From Chloroflexota bacterium (GTDB taxonomy: Bacteria > Chloroflexota > Anaerolineae > Anaerolineales > Villigracilaceae): a stretch of DNA of 64,000 bases. This document shows, piece by piece, positions 8,733-17,386 of the stretch; the stretch's first letter is position 1, and each line of letters begins with the position of its first letter. The notes beneath the pieces were generated by a model. It worked only from the letters and a program-made list of their open reading frames with translations, had not been told where the DNA came from and did not search any database. The stretch spans positions 62,001 through 126,000 of the forward strand of contig JAIOAU010000006.1 in assembly GCA_019873655.1 (NCBI GenBank), written 5' to 3'. A program made the translations under genes and the position numbers.

Positions 8733-9212
8733 CTACTCGTTGCCGGCTTGCCCGGGGAGCGATTCCTCGTAGCGGGTCGGGCATTTCAATAGCACTTCAT
8801 CGGCGTAGAAAATCCCGTCTTCGCCGAGGCGGCCGGTGACGATGGCCTGGGCCTCGTTCTGCAGCAGGTCGGGGCGCGGACCGACGTACACGACAGTGAG
8901 CCGCGGCCGGGTCGGGTCGAGCACGGCCTGATGCAAGACCTCGGCCAGCCCGCCCTGGGCTTCGATCGCGGCGTTGTCGCCGGGGATGTCGGCGATGTCG
9001 AAGCGCAGGCTCAAGGTCTCGGCGTCGTATTGGATTGTATCACCGATGACCGCCCCGGAGACGCGCAGGTTGCGCCCGACGGCTTGCTCTCCCTGCTCGC
9101 GCACCTGCCGGACGGTGAGAAAATACTCGGCGTTCGATTGCGTGGCGCTGACGATGAGATAGATGACGGCCGCCAGGATGATCAGCCCGCCGACCAGGAA
9201 TTTCGGACGCAT
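8733..9212 (-). CDS. ccmE: Heme chaperone CcmE, CxxxY variant
   Basis: This 159-residue protein has one N-terminal membrane anchor (about 5-25) followed by an OB-fold heme-chaperone domain (GRNLRVSGAV, LTVVYVGPRPDLL, EAQAIVTGRL). In most bacteria the heme is bound covalently by a histidine in an HxxxY motif. Here the aligned site reads KCPTRYEE, so Cys144 replaces the histidine and Tyr148 is retained. CxxxY-type CcmE proteins are known from archaea and some sulfate reducers. It is the first gene of the operon, with GGAGG spaced correctly before ATG 9212. The C-terminal tail is short, ending soon after the motif. Confidence 0.93.
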   Translation of the reverse strand: MRPKFLVGGLIILAAVIYLIVSATQSNAEYFLTVRQVREQGEQAVGRNLRVSGAVIGDTIQYDAETLSLRFDIADIPGDNAAIEAQGGLAEVLHQAVLDPTRPRLTVVYVGPRPDLLQNEAQAIVTGRLGEDGIFYADEVLLKCPTRYEESLPGQAGNE

Positions 9213-9520
9213 GATAACACCTCCATGATAATCAAACCCGTAAGCACAAAGCGACCGTGTTTGCAGCCCGACAACGGCCCGCCTCGAAAAGGCTCGTTGT
9301 CAGAAGCGATTCGGGTCCGAAGTCTGGAGACTTCGGACTCCTGAGGGGAGATAATTCGGTCGTGATTTTGGAAAAGAACCGCTTTTACGCTCTCTTCTCT
9401 TGCCTCTTCAGCAACTGCCTGCAATTCTACATATTGAGATTAATTCGCGGTGAGAATGCGATTATTCTGATAGATGTTGTGAGATTATGGGCGCGACGCT
9501 CGTCCTGGTCAGGTTCCCCC
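9213..9520. other. 308-bp gap upstream of the ccm operon
   Basis: This is the leader and promoter region of the minus-strand ccm operon. It holds the ccmE ribosome binding site next to 9212 and the inverted repeat at 9315-9338. Bases 9420-9500 are noticeably A+T-richer than the surroundings. I find no open frame with gene-like composition, no tRNA and no clear paired -35/-10 boxes. Confidence 0.6.
9315..9338. repeat. Heptad-spaced inverted repeat upstream of ccmE
   Basis: Ten-base perfect arms at 9315-9324 and 9329-9338 surround a TGGA loop. GTC occurs at 9315 and 9322, then GAC at 9329 and 9336, all exactly 7 bases apart. This is the same GTC-to-GAC heptad design seen at 28381-28431 and 58826-58888. 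Confidence 0.7.
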
Positions 9521-10417
9521 CTACTCCTCGTTGCGGCGCAGACGAGTCCCGCAGGCGCGGCAGAAGCGGTCGCCGGGCAGGGCGCGCTTGCCGCATTGGT
9601 GGCAGTAGAGCGGCTCGGCGCTGCTTTCCCGTTTCCGCCGCCGCGGCGATTTCGGCCGCTTGGCCTGCTGGCGCTGGAAAATCCCCGTCAGCCCGCCGAG
9701 GACCAGCAAAAAGCCCAGGATACCCAGCACCCACGGCAGGATGGTGTTCCAGGCCAGGTTGCGGCTGGATCGCTGTTCGAGCGGGCCGGAAGGTTGGATC
9801 GGCAGGCTGGCGATGCTCAGGTCGTCGCTGGCTTTCTGATAGGCGATGCTCAGGCTGAAGGTCTCGCCAGCCTCCAGCGGGCCAAACGTTTCCTCGTAGT
9901 AGCGCAGCCCGTCGCTGCCCGTCCGCGCCTCGCTCAACGGCGGATGGAGCAGGAGATTGGAGGCCCCCGCCGGCGACTGGAAACTGACGCGCAGCGCCTC
10001 GACGGCGTAATCGGCCGGCCATTCGTAGTGGTAGCGGCGGGTGTGATCTTCCTGGATCAGGCTCGGATCGTAATATTCCAGCCGGATGGCGCGGCTGTCG
10101 GGCCGCAGACGAATCGTCACCTCCAGCCAGTCGCCGGCGGGACGGGTTTCGTACTGCACGTTCTGGTCGGAGACGGCCGCGGGCGTGGGGCCGACGGCCA
10201 CCACGTAGGGTTCGCCGGCGGCGGCCGGAATGCGCAGGGCGACCTCGTCCGGCGCAGACGTCAGGACGAAATCGTAGATGACCAGCATCGCGGGCCGGTC
10301 GTACTCGGGCCACAGTTTGACCGTCACCTGGCTGAAAGCGACCCCGGCCTGTGCGTTGGCCGCCGCCGGGCTGAACCACAGAATCAGCGCCGCCAATGCC
10401 AGCGCGACCTTGCGCAT
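9521..10417 (-). CDS. Secreted/membrane protein with C-terminal zinc ribbon, function unknown
   Basis: ATG 10417 is preceded by a good GGAGG and starts a 298-residue protein with a signal peptide (residues 1-25, ending ANAQA). The large extracytoplasmic part (about 26-220) is beta-rich and resembles a bacterial surface Ig-like fold without a family I can name. A membrane helix at about 225-247 is followed by a strongly basic stretch and a four-cysteine zinc ribbon, CHQCGKR...CRACG, close to the C-terminus, which should face the cytoplasm. It stands alone on the minus strand, 31 bp beyond panE. The zinc ribbon at a membrane protein's cytoplasmic end is shared with the CcmI-like protein at 5136-5594. 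Confidence 0.75.
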   Translation of the reverse strand: MRKVALALAALILWFSPAAANAQAGVAFSQVTVKLWPEYDRPAMLVIYDFVLTSAPDEVALRIPAAAGEPYVVAVGPTPAAVSDQNVQYETRPAGDWLEVTIRLRPDSRAIRLEYYDPSLIQEDHTRRYHYEWPADYAVEALRVSFQSPAGASNLLLHPPLSEARTGSDGLRYYEETFGPLEAGETFSLSIAYQKASDDLSIASLPIQPSGPLEQRSSRNLAWNTILPWVLGILGFLLVLGGLTGIFQRQQAKRPKSPRRRKRESSAEPLYCHQCGKRALPGDRFCRACGTRLRRNEE

Positions 10418-10448
10418 CGTGCACCTCCAGAAAAGATTTGCTGCAATC

Positions 10449-11414
10449 TTACCATGCCTGCGGGCGGCTGGAGGCAGGAGGAGAGTCAGAGGGCCGGGAG
10501 GGGACAAGCGCCCGAATCGCCTCCCACATCCGCCGGTTGAGCGGCGTCGCCACGCCGGCCTGCTCGCCGAGGCGGACGATCGCGCCGCAGATGGCGTCGA
10601 TCTCGGTCGGCGCGCCGCGCCGGATGTCCTGAAGCATGGAAGAAAAATTCGACGCCGTCTGATGGGCGACCTGCTCGGCGGCCGCGACCGGGTCGTCGAA
10701 CGGCAGGCGGACGCCGCGCGCCGCGGCGACCGCGGCGGCCTCGCGGGCCAGGGCGGCCATCTGGCGGCGCGCCGCCGGACGCCGGAGCAGTTCGCCGTTG
10801 GGGACGCCCAGCAGCGCCGTCAGCGGGTTGATGGCGGCGTTGACGACCAGTTTGCCCCACACGAGCGCCTCGGCGTCGTCCACCAGCCGGACCTCGAAGC
10901 CGGATTCCGCCAGGGCGGCGGCCAGCGGCCCGAGGCGGGGATGCCGCTCCAGCCAGACCGGCCCCTCCCCGCCCGGGCGGACGCGTCCCGGCCCCAGCAG
11001 GGTCGCGCCCAGCGTGGTGACGCCCAGGCCGACGCGTTCGCTCCCCAGCGCGGCGGACAGCCGCTCGCGGTTGCCCAGGCCGTTCTGCAAACTGACGGCC
11101 AATCCGTCCGGCCGCAGGCAGGCGGACAGCCGCCGGGCGGCCTCGTCCGTCTGCCAGGATTTGACCAGGACGAGGGCGTGCGCGGCGGCCGGGCAGTCTT
11201 CCGGCCGGTCCGTCGCCTGGACGGGGAAGGCCGCCTCCCGGCCGTCCTCGCCGACCAGGCGCGCTCCTCCTTGCCGCAGGGCGGCCAGTCCCTCCTGCCA
11301 GCCGTCCAGCATGACGACCGGCGTCCCGCCCGCCGTCAGTCGGGCAGCAAACAGGGTGGCCAACGCGCCCGCGCCGACGATCAGGATCGGATCTCGGCCA
11401 GCAACTGTTGCCAT
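10449..11414 (-). CDS. panE: 2-dehydropantoate 2-reductase
   Basis: This 321-residue NADPH-dependent reductase converts ketopantoate to pantoate, the step after PanB in coenzyme A synthesis. The Rossmann start PILIVGAGALATLFAARL appears at about residues 8-25. The conserved lysine region is VLVKSWQT, and the C-terminal helical domain has WGKLVVNAAINPLTALL and FSSMLQDIRRGAPTEIDAICG. The only plausible start, ATG 11414, lies inside panB and gives an overlap of 34 bp, unusually long, so the two genes are very likely translated together. The C-terminus extends somewhat past the usual family end as a Ser/Pro-rich tail. Confidence 0.93.
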   Translation of the reverse strand: MATVAGRDPILIVGAGALATLFAARLTAGGTPVVMLDGWQEGLAALRQGGARLVGEDGREAAFPVQATDRPEDCPAAAHALVLVKSWQTDEAARRLSACLRPDGLAVSLQNGLGNRERLSAALGSERVGLGVTTLGATLLGPGRVRPGGEGPVWLERHPRLGPLAAALAESGFEVRLVDDAEALVWGKLVVNAAINPLTALLGVPNGELLRRPAARRQMAALAREAAAVAAARGVRLPFDDPVAAAEQVAHQTASNFSSMLQDIRRGAPTEIDAICGAIVRLGEQAGVATPLNRRMWEAIRALVPSRPSDSPPASSRPQAW

Positions 11415-12265
11415 TCTTCGTCGGGCATTTCGACCGAGTGTTCCTCGGCGGGGAAGACGCCCGCCTGCACCTCGGCGATGTACTCGCCGAAGGCGCGGCG
11501 CATCTCGGCGTGGAGGTTGGCGTATTGTTTGACGAAACGCGGCGTGAAGCGCTCGAACAGGCCGAGCAGGTCGTGGGTCACCAGCACCTGACCGTCGCAG
11601 CCGGCCCCGGCCCCGATTCCGATGGTCGGGATGGTCAGCCGTTCGCTGATCAGGCGCGCCAGGCGGGCGGGAACCGATTCGAGCACAAGGCTGAAGCAGC
11701 CGGCCTGTTCGAGCAGGAGGGCGTCTTCGAGCAGGCGGCGGGCGGCCTCGGCGGTGCGTCCCTGCGGGCGGAAGCCGCCCAGCCGGTGCACCGACTGGGG
11801 CGTCAGCCCGAGGTGGCCCATGACCGGGATGCCCGCCTCGACGATGCGGCGGACGGTCTCCAGGCGCTCGCGCCCGCCCTCCAGTTTGACGGCGTCCATG
11901 CCGCCCTCCTGCAGGAAGCGCCCGGCGTTGCGGACGGCCTCTTCGGGGGAGACTTGATAGGACAGGAAGGGCATGTCGCCGATCAGGAGAGGGGCGGAGG
12001 CCCCGCGCCGCACGGCGCGGCAGTGATGGAGCATCTCCTCCATGCCGACGGCCAGGGTATTTTCGTATCCCAGCACGACCATCGCCAGCGAGTCGCCGAC
12101 CAGGATGGCGTCGATGCCGGCCTCGTCCAGCGCCAGGGCGGTGGGGTAGTCGTAGGCGGTCAGCATGCAGATGCGCCGGCCTTCCGCCTTCATTTTTTGC
12201 AGGGCGGGGATGGTGACTTTCTTGCGCGCGCTCTTGGGGAGCGGCGCAGGGGGTGGGGTGGACAT
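11381..12265 (-). CDS. panB: 3-methyl-2-oxobutanoate hydroxymethyltransferase
   Basis: ATG 12265 is preceded by GGAGGG and starts a 294-residue TIM-barrel enzyme. It adds a hydroxymethyl group from methylene-tetrahydrofolate to 2-oxoisovalerate. Family signatures include LTAYDYPTALALDEAGID, VGDSLAMVVLGYENT with the metal-binding aspartate, GDMPFLSY, GGFRPQGRTAEAA, and IPTIGIGAGAGCDGQVLV. The N-terminal 20 residues are Pro/Lys-rich and precede the conserved core. A promoter with TTGAAA and AATAAT boxes lies about 100 bp upstream. The gene is first in a two-gene pantoate operon with panE. Confidence 0.96.
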   Translation of the reverse strand: MSTPPPAPLPKSARKKVTIPALQKMKAEGRRICMLTAYDYPTALALDEAGIDAILVGDSLAMVVLGYENTLAVGMEEMLHHCRAVRRGASAPLLIGDMPFLSYQVSPEEAVRNAGRFLQEGGMDAVKLEGGRERLETVRRIVEAGIPVMGHLGLTPQSVHRLGGFRPQGRTAEAARRLLEDALLLEQAGCFSLVLESVPARLARLISERLTIPTIGIGAGAGCDGQVLVTHDLLGLFERFTPRFVKQYANLHAEMRRAFGEYIAEVQAGVFPAEEHSVEMPDEEWQQLLAEIRS

Positions 12266-12362
12266 GGTACCCTCCGTAAAGGTAGGGGCCTCTCTATCGC
12301 AGGGAAGCCGCACGATGAAGAATTGCCGTCGCGGTTGGCAGGCCAATCCACGCGGCAGAAGG

Positions 12363-12391
12363 ATTATTCCACAGTTCGGTTATCTTTTCAA
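12363..12391 (-). promoter_or_regulatory. Sigma-70-type promoter for panB-panE
   Basis: Read on the minus strand, TTGAAA (12386-12391) and AATAAT (12363-12368) are 17 bp apart. The leader to the panB ATG is about 90 nt. The -35 box overlaps the -35 region of the divergent promoter, so the two probably compete for polymerase. Confidence 0.55.
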
Positions 12392-12413
12392 TCCCCCTGC
12401 TTTGTTCTATAAT
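12385..12413 (+). promoter_or_regulatory. Promoter for the YtxH-like gene
   Basis: TATAAT occurs at 12408-12413, with a partial -35 (TTTTCA, 12385-12390) 17 bp upstream. The leader to ATG 12461 is about 40 nt. Confidence 0.5.
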
Positions 12414-12460
12414 AAGCCTGACAGAATTGGACGATTTTCACCAGGAATGAGGAGGCTGTG

Positions 12461-12679
12461 ATGCGTAAACTATTGGGCTTCATCGTTGGCGCGATTGTCG
12501 GCGGTTTGGTGGGAGCCACGCTGGCGCTCCTGTATGCGCCCGAATCGGGCGCTGAATTGCGCGCTCAGATTCGGGAGCGGGCCGAGACCTTCGCGACCGA
12601 GGTCCGCCAGGCAGCGACGGCCAAGCGAATCGAACTCCAGGACCGACTGGAAAGTCTGCGCGCTCCCAAGGCGGGCTGA
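12461..12679 (+). CDS. YtxH-domain small membrane protein
   Basis: A consensus GGAGG at 12451-12455 is 5 nt before ATG 12461 but only 2 nt before an in-frame GTG at 12458, so I choose the ATG. The 72-residue product has one N-terminal glycine-rich membrane helix (about residues 4-25, with GAIVGGLVGATLALLYAP) and a charged helical tail predicted as a coil. This is the YtxH pattern: proteins of this family are linked to general stress in Bacillus, but the molecular role is not established. It converges tail-to-tail with the glycosyltransferase gene with no gap at all (stop codons abut at 12679/12680). Confidence 0.8.
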   Translation: MRKLLGFIVGAIVGGLVGATLALLYAPESGAELRAQIRERAETFATEVRQAATAKRIELQDRLESLRAPKAG

Positions 12680-13843
12680 TCAGCCGCCGGTTACTTGCCT
12701 GTAGAACGCTTCCGCCTGGGCCATGCAGCGCCGGTATTCGGCGCGCTCGGCAATCAGGCGGACGTTCGTTTTAAGGGCCTGCCGGCGCAGCGAGGGGTCG
12801 TCCAGGGCGGTCAGGATGGCTTGCGCCAGGCTGACCGGGTCGGTGGGGTCGACCAGCAGGCCGTTCTCGCCGGGGATGATCCATTCGCGCAGCGAGTCCA
12901 GGTCGCCGGCGATGGGCAGGCAGCCGCAGGCCATCGCCTCGAGCAGGGTGTTCGGCGTCCCGTCGTGGGTGGAGGGGGAAACGGCCGCCTGAGAGGACTG
13001 GTAGAGGGCGGCCATTTCGGTGTGTGGACGGGGGGGCAGCAATTCGACAGCGCGCCCAAGGCCCAATTTCTGCACCCAGGCCTCGGCGGCGGGGACGCCG
13101 GCCATCGCCGCACAGCGAAAGCGGGCTTCGGGACGAACGGCCAGGACAAGGGGGATGGCCCGGAAGAACGTATCGTTGCGCACGTAGCCGCGGAAGCCGC
13201 GCGGGTTGACGATGACCGGCTCGGCGGGGGGGACGGGCGGCGGGTGGAAGAGGTTCGTGTCGATGCCGCCGTTGCCGGGGATGACCAGGGTCGGTTTGCG
13301 CGGGTCGAAGCCGAAGGCGTGGGCCAGGCGGAGGTCCCGCCGGCAGTCGGCGTGCAGGGCGGCAGCGGCGCGCAGCGCGCTGCGCATGGCCGCGCCCATC
13401 CAGGGCGAGAGGCGGGCGTGGAGGGTGAAGTCGTTGCCCCAGGAGGAAATGACCAGCGGGGCGGGCAGTCGGGCGCGGGCGGCCAGCAGGCCTTCGAAGG
13501 GAATCCGCATGGCGTGGACGAGGTCGGGCCGGACTTGGGCGGCGATGGCCTCCAGGCGGCGGGCGGCGCGCGGCAGGGAGAGCAGTCCCAGCCACTGACG
13601 CAGGGCGGCGCGCAGGACGGCCCCCTGCGGGCCGCGCAGCAGGCCGCGGCGCGGCGCGGCGGCGGGGAGCGCGCTCCGCGCTCCGCTGAGGGCGACCGGG
13701 ACCAGGTCGAGGCCGCGCAACGGCAGGTCGGGGGCGCAGGCGAAGGTCGAGGCCAGATAGACCTCGTCGCCGCGCTCGATCCAGTAGCGCATCCAGTTCA
13801 GGGCAATCGGGGAGCGGCCGTCGGCCACGAAGAGCAGGCGCAT
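12680..13843 (-). CDS. GT4-type glycosyltransferase
   Basis: ATG 13843 starts a 387-residue GT-B glycosyltransferase: MRLLFVADGRSP at the N-terminus, SSWGNDFTLHA in the acceptor domain, and the donor-site signature GTPNTLLEAMACGCLPIAGD near residue 300 containing the E-x7-type nucleotide-sugar motif. Such enzymes build polysaccharides or glycolipids; the substrate cannot be read from sequence. UDP-glucose dehydrogenase 850 bp away may supply a nucleotide sugar for the same polymer. The start lies 6 nt after an extended -10 box (TGG then TATATT, minus strand, 13850-13855), so the mRNA may be leaderless. There is no Shine-Dalgarno sequence in that interval. Confidence 0.88.
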   Translation of the reverse strand: MRLLFVADGRSPIALNWMRYWIERGDEVYLASTFACAPDLPLRGLDLVPVALSGARSALPAAAPRRGLLRGPQGAVLRAALRQWLGLLSLPRAARRLEAIAAQVRPDLVHAMRIPFEGLLAARARLPAPLVISSWGNDFTLHARLSPWMGAAMRSALRAAAALHADCRRDLRLAHAFGFDPRKPTLVIPGNGGIDTNLFHPPPVPPAEPVIVNPRGFRGYVRNDTFFRAIPLVLAVRPEARFRCAAMAGVPAAEAWVQKLGLGRAVELLPPRPHTEMAALYQSSQAAVSPSTHDGTPNTLLEAMACGCLPIAGDLDSLREWIIPGENGLLVDPTDPVSLAQAILTALDDPSLRRQALKTNVRLIAERAEYRRCMAQAEAFYRQVTGG

Positions 13844-13849
13844 GGCTGC

Positions 13850-13855
13850 AATATA
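13850..13855 (-). promoter_or_regulatory. Extended -10 box giving a probable leaderless mRNA
   Basis: TATATT preceded by TGG on the minus strand ends 6 nt before the glycosyltransferase ATG. Transcription would therefore begin at or next to the start codon. Confidence 0.45.
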
Positions 13856-13880
13856 CCACAAACTCTTCGGGGCGAATCGT

Positions 13881-13909
13881 TTGACGGAATGCTCCGATTT
13901 GGGTATAAA
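13881..13909 (+). promoter_or_regulatory. Strong sigma-70-type promoter for the response regulator
   Basis: TTGACG (13881-13886) and TATAAA (13904-13909) are separated by exactly 17 bp. The predicted leader to ATG 14015 is about 100 nt. Confidence 0.6.
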
Positions 13910-14014
13910 GTAGATAGCGACGGGCATATTTGGTTTGAATGTGGGCTTTGCCCAGCGGATTTTGGGGCAAAGTCCCTCAGAAGCGGAAGCAAAGGGAATG
14001 GCTGGAGACCGGGC

Positions 14015-14401
14015 ATGGCGAAACCGCGCATTCTTTTGATCGAAGACAATGTGGACAACCGCGACATGGTGCGGTTTGTGCTGGAGCGCGCCGGCTATGA
14101 AATCTTGGTTGGACAGACCGGTTCTCAGGCGGTGGCGCTGGCCCGGCAGGAGCGGCCCGATTTGATTCTGATGGATCTCTCGCTGCCGGAAAAAGACGGC
14201 TGGACGGCGGCGAGCGAAATCAAAGCCGACCCGGCGCTCTCGGCCATCCCGCTCGTGGCGCTGACGGCTCACACGCTCCCCGGCGACCGGAAGCGGGCGA
14301 TGGCGGCCGGCTTCGACGGCTATGTCTCCAAACCGATCGATTTGCCCAGTCTGCTCAAGACGCTGGCGGCTTTCTTGCCGCCGCGGCCGGAGAGCGGCTG
14401 A
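14015..14401 (+). CDS. Single-domain CheY-like response regulator
   Basis: ATG 14015 follows a GGAG at suitable distance and starts a 128-residue stand-alone receiver domain. Acidic pocket residues Glu10 and Asp11, phospho-acceptor Asp54 (LILMDLSLPEKDGW), the switch threonine in LTAHT and the conserved lysine in SKPID are all present. There is no output domain, so it must act by binding a partner, as CheY or DivK do. No histidine kinase lies in the window. It is monocistronic, driven by the TTGACG/TATAAA promoter at 13881-13909, and is followed by the palindromic block at 14438-14547. Confidence 0.93.
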   Translation: MAKPRILLIEDNVDNRDMVRFVLERAGYEILVGQTGSQAVALARQERPDLILMDLSLPEKDGWTAASEIKADPALSAIPLVALTAHTLPGDRKRAMAAGFDGYVSKPIDLPSLLKTLAAFLPPRPESG

Positions 14402-14437
14402 ACGGCCTTTCGGCTAGGCGCAATTCTCATCGAGTAG

Positions 14438-14547
14438 GGGCTGTCCCAAATGGAACAGCCCGTTCTTTCGGGGGCTGAGCCCCCGAAAGAACAAGAATTT
14501 TCATCGCCTCCTTGCTCCTTCGGGGGCTAAGCCCCCGAAGGAGCAAG
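14438..14547. repeat. Composite block of three palindromes
   Basis: In order: an imperfect hairpin (14438-14461), a 15-bp perfect hairpin with 1-nt loop (14462-14492), and a 17-bp perfect hairpin with 1-nt loop (14512-14546). The last two share the core CGGGGGCTNAGCCCCCG. The block lies downstream of the response regulator and could terminate its transcript. A second, rearranged copy lies at 37716-37802. EcoRI-like GAATTC words and short direct repeats follow. Confidence 0.8.
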
Positions 14548-14625
14548 AATTCTGAGTGGAACAAGAATTCTCATCGAGCAGGTCAATAAGTGTCTCTTGC
14601 CCTGCAATTTTCGGCGGCGCAGGTG

Positions 14626-14653
14626 TTGCGTCGGCGCTTTTTTCTGGTATATT
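14626..14653 (+). promoter_or_regulatory. Extended -10 promoter for UDP-glucose dehydrogenase
   Basis: TATATT at 14648-14653 is preceded by TGG, and TTGCGT lies 16 bp upstream. The leader to ATG 14696 is about 36 nt and contains GGGAG. Confidence 0.5.
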
Positions 14654-14695
14654 ACAGCCTGCTGGTTTCTCAATCTTCGCTCTTTGGGAGTTTTC

Positions 14696-16002
<1,307 letters not shown>

Positions 16003-16006
<4 letters not shown>

Positions 16007-16899
16007 GCGAAGCAGCCCGTCCTCCCATCTGTGATTACGAAGGTTCCGACTATCAGACCTCGTTTTGGGATCGGGGCGGCCGCGAATATGAGGACCGCTG
16101 CGAGGCCATCGCCTTGCGGCATTTACTGCCCTCCGGCGGCCGGTTGCTACTCGAAGTGGGCGCCGGAGCGGGGCGGAACACGCCCCGTTACTGCGGCTTC
16201 GAGCGAATCGTCCTGCTCGATTATTCGCGCACCCAGTTGGAGCAGGCGCAGCAGCGCCTGGGGCGAAGTGAACGTTACCTCTACGTGGCGGCGGATGTCT
16301 ATCGGCTGCCGTTCGCGGCCGGGCTGTTCGACGCCGCGACCATGATTCGCGTCCTCCATCACATGGCCGATGCCCCGGCGGCGCTGCGTCAGGTGCGCGG
16401 CGCGCTGCGTCGGGGCGGGATTTTCATCCTGGAATATGCCAGCAAACGCAACCTGAAGGCCATCCTGCGCTACCTGCTGCGCCGCCAGACCTGGAGCCCG
16501 TTCACGCTCGAACCGGTCGAGTTTGCCCCCCTCAACTTCGACTTCCACCCGCGGGCGGTGCGCGCCTGGCTGGAGGAAATCGGCTTCGAGGTCCAGCAGG
16601 TGCGGACGGTCTCCCATTTCCGCGTCGGGCTGCTCAAGCGCCTCGTCCCGGCCCGTCTGCTGGCCGCGCTGGACGGTCTGTTGCAGCCGACCGGCGGCCT
16701 GTTTCAGTTGACGCCCAGCGTCTTCGTGCAGGCGGCGGCCGTCGGCGGACCGGAATCGGCTCCGCCGGGGGCGTTCTTCCGGTGCCCGGAATGCGGCCAC
16801 GCGCCGCTGGCCGAGGAGAAGGAACGGCTGGTCTGCCCGGCCTGCGGGCGCGCCTGGGGCGTACGGGACGGGATCTACGATTTCCGCCAGCCGCTGTAA
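16003..16899 (+). CDS. Class I SAM-dependent methyltransferase with zinc-ribbon tail
   Basis: This 298-residue protein has a methyltransferase core: [16 protein letters not shown] is the SAM-binding loop (about residue 50), followed by [17 protein letters not shown] and [12 protein letters not shown], the order of the UbiE/class I fold. Residues about 250-298 hold two CxxC pairs (CPECGH and CPACGR) and end in a Trm112/UPF0434-like strand VRDGIYDF. The substrate is unknown. A 4-bp overlap with ugd suggests a shared pathway in nucleotide-sugar or surface-glycan metabolism. It ends before the hairpin at 16935-16966. Confidence 0.87.
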
Positions 16900-16929
16900 T
16901 TATCAAGGGGCTGCCTCAAAGGCCTTTTC

Positions 16930-16966
16930 AAAAACATCATGGCCGCCAAATCTGGCGGTCATGATG
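16930..16966 (-). terminator. Intrinsic terminator of the cupin gene
   Basis: A 14-bp stem with one G-T pair (16935-16948 and 16953-16966, loop AATC) is followed on the minus strand by five T residues (16934-16930). It lies about 70 bp after the cupin stop, between convergent genes. Confidence 0.65.
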
Positions 16967-17037
16967 CTCTTAAAAATTCGTACCATTCGATGCCGAAAAA
17001 CAGCAACGCGCCGGCCGCAGCGAAAGTTTTGATTACA

Positions 17038-17361
17038 TTATCTTTTGATCATCGTCAGGAGCATCTTGAAGCGGGTTGCCGCCCGCACGGCGTGCGGGAC
17101 GTTGGCCGGCATGAGGATGGCCTGTCCCGTTCGGAGCAGAAAGGGCTTGCCTCCGATCTTGATCTCGGCCTCGCCGTCCAGGATGTGGACCAGGGCATCG
17201 AAGGGGGCGGTGTGCTCGCTCAGTTCCTGACCGGCGTCGAAGGCGAAGAGGGTCACATTGCCCGCCTCGCTCTTGGCGATCTGGCGCGAGACGACCGCGC
17301 CGGTCTGGTATTCGGCCAGGGAGGCGATCTCCAGGGCTTCCGATGGAGGGACGGTGGCCAT
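17038..17361 (-). CDS. Small single-domain cupin protein
   Basis: This 107-residue protein has one cupin barrel: the first motif is in GQELSEHTAPFDALVHILDGEAEI and the second in LRTGQAILMPANVPHAV. Its closest type is the anti-sigma-like or detoxification cupins that cap operons; the reaction cannot be read from sequence. Metal ligands that can be seen are His and Glu of the first motif and His of the second. It starts 25 bp after the metalloprotease stop and probably shares its transcript. The terminator at 16930-16966 lies downstream. Confidence 0.85.
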   Translation of the reverse strand: MATVPPSEALEIASLAEYQTGAVVSRQIAKSEAGNVTLFAFDAGQELSEHTAPFDALVHILDGEAEIKIGGKPFLLRTGQAILMPANVPHAVRAATRFKMLLTMIKR

Positions 17362-17386
17362 GAAATTCTCCTGGCTGAAAAGCCGA

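Noticed and set aside
9477-9500. Crp-type operator before ccmE
   Set aside because: A TGTGA word is present but no TCACA follows at 6-base spacing.
14402-14695. tRNA or riboswitch in the gap before ugd
   Set aside because: The palindromes are stacked simple hairpins; there is no cloverleaf, T-loop TTC motif or known aptamer core.
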